Shown here piece after piece: positions 25,077 through 35,700 of a stretch of 64,000 nt of DNA. Position numbers and translations under genes: made by a program. The notes below the pieces were generated by a model. The model was not told where the DNA came from, ran no database searches, and saw only the letters and a list, made by a program, of their open reading frames with translations. Position 1 is the stretch's first letter. Every line of letters starts with the position of its first letter. The DNA is from Bilabrum cf. latius (lineage: Eukaryota; Bigyra: Bicosoecida; Bigyra; Bicosoecida). The DNA is taken from contig OZ237750.1 of assembly GCA_965178125.1 (NCBI GenBank), positions 496,001-560,000 on the forward strand. Reading direction: 5' to 3'.

Positions 25077-25211
25077 TCACCGCAAAAGATCCCCCTCGAC
25101 ACCTTGTTCTTCTGATTTGCCGGCGCTCGTATCTTTGCTTCTGTCCTCACCGGCGGCTTGAGACCGGCTTTTCATCTCGGTTTCGTCCCGGCGACTGCTC
25201 GTGTGCCCCTG

Positions 25212-25275
<64 letters not shown>

Positions 25276-25988
25276 CCCTCGCGTCTATCACGATCTCTGC
25301 CGCGACCCAAATGGTCGCGCCTTGATCTATGCCTATCCCTCCCTCCGTCGCGGCTGCGCCGATCCTCACTGCGCTTTGTGCGGCTGTGCTTCCTATGCCG
25401 CGAGCGCCTGTAGCTGTCCTCGCTGTCACTGCGCCTGCGCCTGTCATCGTCATCGTGGCGTCGGCGCCGGCTGCCCCTCTCTCCGACTCGATGCTTCCTT
25501 TTGTCCCTATGCCCACCCCTCCGAGATTCACGGCGCTCGGATCGGCTGCGTCCCTCGGAATGGCGGTTCCGAGATGCGTGTCGACTTTCACTGATCTCGC
25601 TTCCCAAATCGCTGCGCCTATCACCATCCCCATCCTTACTAGCTGGCAAACCGGACACATCATCTCCACCATCACTATCTTCAGAATCATCAGAGCCTCC
25701 AGTCAAGGCAGCACGCCGCCGCGCCATCTCTGCCAGCCGCTCTTCCCTTTCCTTGTCAAGCTGTTTCCGGAATTGCATGGCCGCGTTCTCCTCGTTTAAA
25801 GTACTCTGTTTCATGTGTTTTTCCTTAAAATCTTCCCAGCTCATCTTGTCTTTCGCTTTCTCTAGCGTTGCAGCTAGCAACTGTACTCGTTCAGTAGAAT
25901 ACGCCGCGCTATGTGTCACTGTTGCAGACTCAGACTTCCCGCCGCCTCCCTACATCTCCCCCATACCCTCATGACCATCGTCATCCAT
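25077..25988 (-). CDS. RS/RD-rich nuclear-type protein, 303 aa
   Basis: Single frame from ATG 25988 to TGA 25077, with one TAG read as Gln near 25950. The N-terminal 90 residues form a charged helical region (VQLLAATLEKAKDKMSWEDF followed by EKH and a Glu/Arg-rich helix). After it comes an Asp/Ser-rich acidic stretch and a long Arg/Ser/Asp/His domain ending in about ten RD dipeptides from a TGTCCC tandem repeat on the plus strand. RS/RD domains are typical of splicing and mRNA-processing proteins, so a nuclear RNA-related role is likely but the family is not identified. Convergent with DNAAF3 and divergent from the small gene at 26128. Confidence 0.65.
25212..25274 (-). repeat. GGGACA hexanucleotide repeat coding Arg-Asp pairs
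   Basis: About ten units of TGTCCC on the plus strand (GGGACA on the coding strand), in frame within the RD-rich gene. Confidence 0.85.
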
Positions 25989-26127
25989 CGCGAGTCGGCC
26001 GGGTGGCCAGCTTATGAGGGAATTAGCGCTCTGTCATTTTTCTGTGCAGATACGCAGTGTGTGATGAGTGCAAGAAGCCAGTTGTTGCACACAAGTCTTT
26101 TCCTAGCATTGAGCGACACATACACCA

Positions 26128-26535
26128 ATGAAGATCATATTTATCCTCTTTGTTGCCATCTGTAGCTACATTTTCGCCGCTTCAGCCGAAAAAGCAGACA
26201 GGACGGCTTTGTTAGAGGCCATACGCGCGATTGACACAACTTTTCGAGAAGACTAGTAGGCAAGAGAGAATGCCCTAGTTCAGCTGGTTTTGGGAGGGCG
26301 AGATGCACATGAACTTGCATTTATTCGCGATAGCTCTAGTTTCGTGGGCCTGACTAGCTAGTAGGAGCATATGAAACACAGATTTAGAACATCAAGAGCA
26401 ACCGGAGACGAGCTCCCCGGGCTTGACGGATACGATCCATCCACTGGCTTGGCGGAGCCAACGCCCTAGTGTCGAAGAATAATGAATGGGTGGCTTTCAC
26501 AGTGCGTTTTTGGCGCTGCAAAGGATGGGAAATGA
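26128..26535 (+). CDS. Possible small secreted protein, 135 aa, with five TAG codons
   Basis: Visible only when TAG is sense: ATG 26128 to TGA 26533-26535 with five in-frame TAGs, two of them as TAG-TAG doublets. It begins with a good signal peptide (MKIIFILFVAICSYIF then AASA, probable cleavage after Ala), followed by a mature region with charged helix-like sequence. No known domain. The open length is about what could occur by chance at a per cent level when only two stops exist, so the signal peptide is the main support. It could instead be the first exon of a longer gene. It lies 139 bp from the divergent RD-rich gene. Confidence 0.4.
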
Positions 26536-27154
26536 AGGAAAAGTGGTACCGTTGGTAGCGTATTTTCGGACGGCATGGCAGCGCAGGGTACTAGAACCTG
26601 TTTCTAGCTTGCTGCATGCAATAAATGACCAGACAGCTTCCATTGCGATGGCGTTTTGGTGCACGTTGTGTACGAATTGCCGATCGTCAAGGGTAAGGTC
26701 AAGGCTTTGGGATGTGTGTTTACGCATTCATATGCCCTAGATCTATGGCACCTGATATGGACCTGCAAGACGCGGTGGTACTACTAATGACTAGTAGTAT
26801 GTGCGCTCTTGTTGTAAAAAGTGGCACGGCTGCACCCACGAGCAATGCGCCTAGCACTCGGCTTGAGATTCCCGGGTGCGGTTGCGCGTGCCGGATCAAG
26901 GCCACTTGAGCGGAGCAACAGGCTTGACTCCAGACTACTACTGAGTATTTGCCTAGTTCCTCCCGGCCTGGTAGTTGAGCCGACGAATTCTGCACTTGAT
27001 TTACTTGCGACCAAATAGGTATATATTGGTGAAGATGAGTTCATTTTAATTACCCAACGCATGCAACAATATACGATATTCTCGGCCTGCGGGCGGCAAT
27101 TGAATCTAATCACGATTTGTTTTATATTCATCTGCACTGTCTCCTCCAGCATTG
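26536..27154. other. Intergenic region, no gene recognised
   Basis: 619 bp between the small secreted frame and the WW/OSCA gene. It is more AT-rich toward the right end. The sequence CTGTCTCCTCCAG just before ATG 27155 resembles an intron 3' end, so an untranslated 5' exon of the next gene could lie here. I found no tRNA-like fold or convincing open frame. Confidence 0.3.
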
Positions 27155-30100
27155 ATGTCTGCCGTACCGGAGAGCAGCCCTGATTCATCGGAAGGCATGC
27201 AGGACCGAATTTCTGCAGATGAAGCAGCAGATGGAGCCCAGCAAAGCGGCGCGGAGCACAAATAGATAGACTCTGCGGATGCAGTACCTAATGATTCTAA
27301 CGGTGGAGGACGGGAGACGAAAACAGACTGCGCGACTGAGGCCGAGCAGCAGGGCGCCGACTCTGCTGCGAGGTCACCCGATGGGAGCCATCACGACCAG
27401 GGCGCAGCAGACATGGCAAACCTTTTTGCGAACTCAGGTGAAGCGGATATGACTGCTCAATGGCTTGCACAAAGCAGCAGAAACCACGGGGAAGACGGCC
27501 AGCAAGAACTGCTTGCTGCCGCTCTTGCAAGTGGCAACGTTCAATTTCTTGGAAACGAATATGAAGGCAGCCATCAGACGCACGAGGCCTAGTAGGGCGG
27601 GGATGCCGCTGCTATTGCGCCTTCCGGAGAGAATGGAACCATGCTGGAGGGCGAGCTGAACCAGCAGGGCGAGTACGCCGTGGACGTTGGTAGTGGCGCG
27701 GCAGCAGCAGCCGGTGCCGGCGGGGGCCCACTGCAGGCTTGGGCCTCTGGAATGCCAGCTGATGCTGCAAGCAACGCTTTCTTGCCTACAGCTGGTGGCA
27801 GGGCGACTGACGGGGTGGACAGGCAGGGAGGGGATGACGAGGACGAAGACGAAGACGAGGGCGAGGACGATGACGAGGACGACGACGAGGATGACGGAGA
27901 CAGCTCCGACTCGAGCGAAGAAGACGACGAGGAGGACGAGGAGGGCGCTCTGAACGAGAACGACTGGATGCAGGTCGAAAGCGGGGCCACCTATGAGCGG
28001 AGCATCGCCGGCTGGGACGTTTACAGGTATGCGCTAGACGGCGTGTAGACCGCCTTCTTCTACCAGAACCAGGAAACGGGCGAGTCGACCTGGTCCATCC
28101 CGCCAGAGGTGGTGCGAGCAGATGCAGAGGCACAGGCCCTAGAAAAGCACCTGCAGGCGCTGAACCCCTACAGGTACGAGGGCCTTGACGAGGACGACGA
28201 CCCGAAGCCATGGGTGCCTCCAACTATCCGCAAAGCTGAGAAGGCGAGAGCCTAGTCCGTGTTCAGCAAAGGCACAGCCGGGTATTGCAGTGTGCGCCAT
28301 GATGATCTCAACCAGCTGGGCGTGGGTGTCAGCCTCTACTTCCGCTTGTTGTGGATGCTCATGATCCTATTCCTGGCCATGACGATTCTCTACATCCCAG
28401 CCTTCCTGGTCTTCTCCAACGGGAACAGGATCCCGGGGACGGCGGCAGATAGCGTTAGTTTCTCCTCACTCACGCTGGGGAACGCGGGGGACAGGCAGGC
28501 CCTGCGAGCCGAGGTGGATGCGTTAGGCAGGACGGTTGAAGTGGCTCCAGGCAACGAGACCTTCGTCACGATCGGGAAGAGCGGGCAGCTCACGGGGTAC
28601 GAGGCCAGCTACATGATCAGCGGTTTCGACTTTGCCGTGAGCGTGGCCTTCATAGTCTTCATCTTCTTGTACTCGAGGCGAATTCGGGATGTGGCTGCAG
28701 CGGCCGAGAAGCGCCTAGTGACAGCAGCCGATTTCAGCGTGATCGTCAAGGGCCTGCCCGAGGACGCAACCGAGGACGAGGTGCGAGAATTTTTCTCGGA
28801 TCGTTTTGGTCTATATGACATGTCGGTGAGCGAGTCGACTGGGTACACAGACTCTCGCAAGGGCGACGAAATGGCGCGCAGAGCTGCAGATTTCACCGGT
28901 GCGCTGCGTGGTGGCAGCTAGCAGACGAAGACTAAGCAGGCTGTCAAGGCGATTGGGCGGATGCGCATGCTAGCCCACGTGCACAGCCGACGAGACCAAG
29001 ACGGTGCTGCCGCTGCTGTGCGGCTGAAGACCGGGAGAGGTTCTCTAGTTGGAACAACGCGGGCCACCTCCCGTGGCGACAGGCGAGTCAGCCTGTACAA
29101 GCAGCAGGCCATGACGAGCACCAAGGGAAAATCGAAGGGATTTGATTTCGACGATGTTGGGGACCTGGCAGACGGCGGTGCGGCTGGAGCTGCAGTGGCG
29201 CTCGACGTGGAGGAGATCGACAATGCTGACGACGAGAACGTCGACGCCACGACCGGAACCAAGCCAAAGACACCCACCTCAGGGTACATCAAGGTGGCAT
29301 AGACACCCAAGGCATCCGGGAGGCACTTGGCGGAGGCAGACGTGGCCGATTTCGTCCCCGTGGTGGATGTAACTCACAACAGGAAGCTCGAGTACATCGG
29401 TTCGTGGTGCGCGGACGTTACCATGATCCAGGACAAAACCAAGGGTGCCCGCATCACCGCGTACCTTGCGGTGCAAGAGGCAGTGGAGCGATTGCGGGAG
29501 GCTCGGGCCCGTGTGAAGATGTACCGGCACGACACTCCGATCGGGACAGGACCTGACAAGGCCAAGAGGGAGGAGGCGGAGGATGATGTGACGCAGCTTG
29601 CGGCAGATCTGGAAGCGGTTCGGGCATAGTTCGGAGATGCTGTGCGCAACAGCGCAAAGGAACACAAGACACAGGCTTAGCTCGCACTCGAGGCAGCCAT
29701 GCGGTACGGCAAGCAGCGCGAGGAAGGACAGCTTGATGATGAGGACGCAGAAGATAAGAAAGCGCAGGCCGAGGAGGATGATCCGGCGTACGGTGCGTTC
29801 GTAACGTTCGCGCATGAGGAGAGTTTGCTGCGGTGCATGGAGCAGTATCGATTCTCTAAACACTGGTGGGGAACTCTCTTACAAGACCCGACGCTTCGGT
29901 TCCGAGGCACCCACCGCATTAGTGTGGAGGCTGCACCCGACCCGAGCGACGTGCTGTGGGAGAACGTGACGACTTCATTTCAGGAGCGATGCGGGAGGCG
30001 GCTTTTGACATGCTGCATCATGATCGCCCTTTTGGCGGTATCGTTCGTGCTAATTCTGCTTGCCACTATTACCTACGGCAACTACCAAGATCTGGTGCCA

Positions 30101-32709
30101 GACCTGACCATGTGCGAGACTGAGCTTCCTGCTCTTGCGTTTGGGTCGTACGCAAACGTCACTATCGCGACAGCACTTGTGCAAGATGCTGGCAACGCGA
30201 TTGATTCGACTTCAGCCGGTCAGATTGCACTGTAGAGGCCCGTGAACTCAATTGCGCGCTCCGAGGGTGACCAGACCTGCGGCGGCGGGTACTACCAAGT
30301 CTCGTACGCTGCAGAGGTTCTCCAAGGCGACTTTGTGTCGTACTCGATGGACGCGTGCGAAATCGTCGACATCACTGGAGCGCAGAACCCTGACATTGTT
30401 GTGCGCGATCGGGGATGCCCTGACCCGAGGCATCCCAGCGGTCAGCAATGCCCGTGCATCAACCCCACTGGGTCCGGGCTGTGCTCGACATTGCCGTGCT
30501 TTAAGCCGTCAGAAGAAGACGAGTCTCGGTTGCGCACTTGCAGGCAATTCTCGATCAGTACCTTTGCTGGATGCTACTGCTTGGGCCGATTTCAGCAGCT
30601 GCTGAACGAGGAGGGCACCTTTGCTGGTGCGAACACCTTCGCGAGCGAGGAGTCTGACATCTGTTCCGCGTGGGCGCAAAACTACGCAGCTGCCCAGAGC
30701 CTCGCTGTGCTTGCGGCCCTGTCGGCATCTCTGGTGAATATCGCTTTGAGCTACCTGATCGAGTGGCTTGTGAAATTCGAGAGGCATTCATCTGTGTCAA
30801 AGAAGAGTTTTGCGCTTGTGTGGAAGAGTACACTGGCTCAGATCTTCAATACGGGGCTCATCCTTCTAGTGGTTGGTATGCGCACCGAGAGCACAAGTGG
30901 ATTTGCTAGATTTCTGCAAACGTTCGGCGTGCTTGATGGGGACGTATCCGACTTCACGTGGCAGTGGTACAGCGAGCAAGGTGTGGTCCTGACCTTGACG
31001 ATGACCTTCGAGATTTTCACGCCACATCTCGTGCCCCTGTTCCAGTGGGTCTACTCACTGTTCAAGCGGTCGTGCGTCATCACGGACAGCAGCATTCGGA
31101 ATTTTGGCGTCGCTGAAACCCAGGCACAGGTCAACAAGCTCTACGTTGGAGAGGAGTTCAACCTCGCCGTTCGATTTCCCCAGATGCTGAGCGTGCTATT
31201 CGTGGCGTTCATGTACAGCCCGGGGCTCCCGCTTATGATGCCGATTGCATTCGGTAGTTTCTTTGTCACCTACATGTTCGATCGACTTATGCTGCTGCGA
31301 TTCTACGCGAAGCCGCCGGCCTACGATTCGGAGCTGGCGACCTTTGCGCTGAACCTGATGCCGTGGGCCCTTCTCACCCACATTCTAATGGCGATTTTTA
31401 TGCTGGGGAACCCGGAAGGACTGCCCTCTACCGTGCTGCCTGCTGCTGCTGCCGCTGCATCTGCCTCCAGTGATGGGGAAGATTTGGATAGCGGGAGCTC
31501 CGCCTACTTTCAGTACTATATGGACAATTTTGAACAGTTTGATGGAGTTGGTTTCATACCACGGATCGTGCGGACAAGCACATTCCCGCACTTTATCCTA
31601 TTCATGTTCGTGTTTGTTGGAACTGTGGCCATTTACGTTTTTTGGGAACTGGCAAGCTACGGCTTGCAATCCTGCGGCTTGCACTCTGCAGTCTGTGGGT
31701 GCACGAGCTGCGGAGGCTCTGCTGGAGGTGTTGCAGAAGCCGCCGGCCGGAAGAGAAAATGGGTCGCTCCGTTCACCGCCCGTAAGTACCAAAACACAGC
31801 TAGGGTATCGCCACAAGCTAGCATGCATGCTGCCGGTATCAGATTGTTTGCCCTACACTTTTCGCCATACCACCGCAGCGTTCGGGAAAGCTCTCGACGA
31901 GCTAGACCCGCCCTCTTGCGAGGACGCCCTATTTCAGACCAAGGCTGAGGTTGACGGACTGAAGCGAGTGAAGCTGGCCAAGATCGAGATCGCGCAGGGT
32001 TGGAGAGTGGAAGACATCGGTGGACTGCCTGTTTTGCGCAAGATCATGAGAATGTCACGGGAGGACCTCATGAAGCTGAAGAACGCGGCTCAATCGGCGC
32101 TTCAGCAGTAGCAGGCAGACGGGAACACCAAAGATGAGACGTTGCACACATCCAGCAAGGTGGCAGACAAGGTGCTAAACACTGTGCTGCGGTAGACTGC
32201 CTCAGCCTTGAACATGGCTGAAGCTCAGTACGAGGATCTTGATAAGGGCACGCCCATGGATGAGTAGTAGCCCAAATTTGACCAAGCGGCAGCGGGGCGC
32301 AGCAAGCAGGGCAAGAAAGGTGGTCTGCGCGCTGAACTGCAAAGCCGCAAGGCCAAGGCCAAGAAGCTTGAGCGGCTGAAGCTGACGTGGGAGGTGATGC
32401 AGGTGAGTATGCTGGTGTTGTTGCGTCTAGCACCGCATGTGTGTTGCCCCAGTGTATTTCATGGTGTCTGCATCCGCTCCAAATTCTCACTCGCAGGACA
32501 ACGGCTTGTACAGCTACGACGTGCGGATGCATCCCCGTTACAGACCCGCCATGATGGCAAAGGAGGGAGATTTGGCAACCAAGGAACGCGCTCGCCGTCG
32601 CCGCAAGAGCCGAAAGAGCAGGGCAAGCGGTGATCTTGGTATGGCTGCAGCAGCTGCAGCTGCCGCGGCAGATGTCAGGCAGAGCAGCCCCGGCGGTGGT
32701 CTTCAATGA
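27155..32709 (+). CDS. WW-domain OSCA/TMEM63-like mechanosensitive channel
   Basis: Three exons: 27155-31781, 31879-32402 and 32497-32709, with introns of 97 and 94 bp. The total is 1787 aa, ending in TGA. TAG is Gln in many places (for example 28046, 28253, 28919, 29300, 29627, 30233). The first 280 residues are acidic and disordered. A WW domain follows (about 285-315: W, then FFYQNQETGESTW and P). Next is the first membrane block (about 390-510), an RRM-like cytosolic part (FSVIVKGLPEDATEDEVREFF), then a multi-helix pore block (about 950-1500; LYVGEEFNL, LPLMMPIAFGSFFVTYMFDR). This order is that of OSCA/TMEM63/CSC1 calcium-permeable channels opened by membrane stretch, which are usually 700-900 aa without a WW domain. 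The C-terminus is basic and coiled. Recognition rests on the RRM plus pore layout; a related anoctamin-superfamily channel is the alternative. Confidence 0.72.
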
Positions 32710-32797
32710 TTGGACGCTTTGAATGTACTTGGATCCAGCATCCCAATCGGAGTCGCTAGCTAGCTAAAGTGTACATGATCGATAGCGAACCATTCAC

Positions 32798-35700
32798 TTA
32801 AACGCCTCCTCCACTTGCGGGGCCCGACTGCCCTTGCTCTTGCTGCAATGAGGACGAACCTCCTCCCCGCTCAGCACTAGCAGCCTGTTCCTACACGGCC
32901 TGCAAAGTATCGTTGCGCATTGGTGCCTGCTCTTCCCCAGCAGCAGTGACGTCCACATTGCTTCCGCTGACCATTCCCTCTGCCATCCCGGGGACAACCC
33001 CGCTGCGGCTACGACCTGCTACACCACCTCCTCCCTTGCTCTGTTGCTTCAATGGGACTCTCTCCCCATCTGCAGCTCTAACCCAGCCAGCACTGTGAAG
33101 TCCTGCAGACATACCGCCATGGCTGTGGATGGATGCGGCGAGCCTGCGAGACCTGAGCTTGCCTGCTTGTGCTGCCTTTGCGACGACCGCTGAGGCTTCC
33201 TTCGCCTCCCGTAGTCTCTTAGCTTCCCTCGTTGCAGCCTTCCGCCCTCTTGCGCCCGTGATCCGCATAGCATTCTCTTCAACCTCCCGGGACAGCCTCG
33301 CGTTATGTTCTTGACTTCCACGGTCGCTGTCACTTCCGCTGCCGCTGCTGCCGCTGCCACCGCCCTCTCGCCTCGTCGACCTGGCGCCTCGGCGCTTGCT
33401 GTCACGTCCAAACGTTGGATCCATTCTGCGGGACAAAGGCTCTGGTACGCCATGCCTCGAGCCGCCATGGAGTGACTAGGCCAGCCGACCGCCTTCTCTG
33501 TACCGCTTGGACCACCGCTGAGACTTGTTCCGTTCAGCCACCAGGGCATCCGCTGCTGACGCCATCACGCCCTTTCCGCGCGTCTACATGCGAACCCTTT
33601 TCTTGGGTGCACTTCGAGCGCTCTTGGCGGATTCAATTGGTGGCAGATGTGCCGCATTGAACTTTTGATCACTGATGGGAGCACGCTTCACCGTCTTGCT
33701 GCTGTCTTTGCCCCCGCACTGCTAGGATGTCACGTCCTCTTCGCCGTGACCAGAGCCTTCAGTGGAGCCTGTGCCAACCTCAACCTCATTCCGATTTCCG
33801 CTCGACCGTCCTGATCCAGAGGCGTGCTGCCCCCGGCCTGTAGCTCCAGGCAACAAAGTTACCTCGTCGTGATGATCTTTGGAACCAGTGCGTATTCCAC
33901 GCTTGCCCGCTTCAGAACTCTCGCTTGGGCCGGCATGGGCTGCCCCATCCCCGCCCAGACCAAGACTACTACCAACAACAGGTATGGCAGCACCACTGGC
34001 TCCAGACGCACTGTCGCCGGCAGCAGAAGATACGCTGCTATTCCCTCTCGCTGTTACCTGAACACCAACCGCTCCATCTATAGCTTGCCCTTGCAGCCCG
34101 CTGGTGGTGCTTTTGGTGCCGCCCTGCGATTCAGCGGGTGGCTGAATCTGCTGATACCGCTTGCTAAACTGTTGCTCCTATCGATGCTTCTTGTCCGCAA
34201 CTAAGGCACAATACTGCGCCCAAGTACCTTCGAATGATACTTGGCCTGCACTGGCCCCTACCGTCGGGTCGGGATGATCCTCCCACGCCTCACCGCGCAG
34301 CGGCGCAGGGCGCTGGGCGCGCTGCTCTAAGAGGGCGTCGTGCATGCCGCCGCCACCGAACCCAGGAATCTACCTCGGCATGTCCTGCAGCCGCTTCAAC
34401 GGCAGCGAAGCCACGCGCTGCCTTGCGAAGCTAATTGTTCCTCGCGCGGCGGAATTGTCCACGAAGGACTGCGCGGGAGGACTGAGAGTGCAGCTGTCTG
34501 CGTCAGCTAGAGGACTGGACAGGTCGAAGAGCGTCTTGAGGTCAAGGTCTGCAAAAAATGGGTGCCGCAGGAGCTCCAGTGCACCCCCAGCCCCGTACCT
34601 CTTGAGTGGATCCTCCTCGATGAGCCCGCAAATGAGGTCGATGAGCTCATGGGGAAGGTTCGTCGGGAGCCGGCGCCACATGATGTTTCTGTCTCGCGTG
34701 TTCCCAAGGACCTGCTCCGTGGTGCGTCCGTCCACTGGCAGCTTGCCAGTTGCCAGCCGCCAGGCAACTACGCCGAGCGCGTAGTAATCTGCAGTAAAGG
34801 TAGTCTAGCCTCCCTTCACGGTCTCGGGAGCCAGGTAGTGCGGAGATCCAGCAGCTCCAAGGGCGTATGTTCGACGGTTGACCAGGATTGGGGCTCCCAG
34901 GTCCTTCACTAGCTAAGGGAAAGTGAGTGCACTGCCAACCCGCTGCTTCCGAAGATTGGCAGCCACTGCATTGGCTGACTGGGCTGCATCACGGTGCAAT
35001 CTATTTGTCGATGGTGGAGGATGCAGCGGCCCCACAAAGGAAGAAGCGGCTGCTGTACGACTGCCAGTAGTGTGGCGAGGTCCGCCAGAAGAGCTGCTGG
35101 ACCCAGCAGCGATCGGAGCGACAGGTCCAGCAACGATACCGCCAGTGGCCACCACTGGATCCGTCGAGTTTCCTGGGGCCCGGTTTGGGAAGGGGTCCCC
35201 AGCACCACCATGCAATGCAATACCCGGCGTGAAAGGCTTCGATCTGTCCATCGTCGGCTCCTGATCCTCCGTCGCAGTGCCCACATTGACTCCGACTAAA
35301 GTGCTTCCACCCGAGCGAGCGGCTGACTGCCACGGTCTGCTTCTCCGGTTCGCAGTGTTGATCGTGCCAACGACCTCACCGCTCATGTTGGCAGTACCAT
35401 GGGACGCAGACGCTGTACCAGTTGGCAGATTTCCCACGGATGTGCCCCATTGGCCGTTTGGCCCGGCAGACGATGTGGCGTCCCGCCCCGGACCTTGTGG
35501 ACCCACTAGGGTCGGGCCGCTGTAGTCACCGTATTGATTGCCACGCTTCACAATATCCTTTGTGCCGGGGCTGCTCGTGTCCCTTGCTCCAATTGAACCG
35601 CCCTCGCTGTTGCCGTCGGATGCTCTGCGGCGCATACTGCTCCAACCGCCGCTACGAGGATTCTTGTCTGGCGAGGCGGTGTCCCGATCCGGATTCGGAC

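Noticed and set aside
25201-25413. Plus-strand Ser-Leu repeat frame
   Set aside because: Shadow of the RD-coding hexamer array of the minus-strand gene.
33824-34204. Plus-strand open frame of 126 codons
   Set aside because: It lies antisense within the continuous giant gene frame and has no domain; high GC and lack of stops on the opposite strand explain it.
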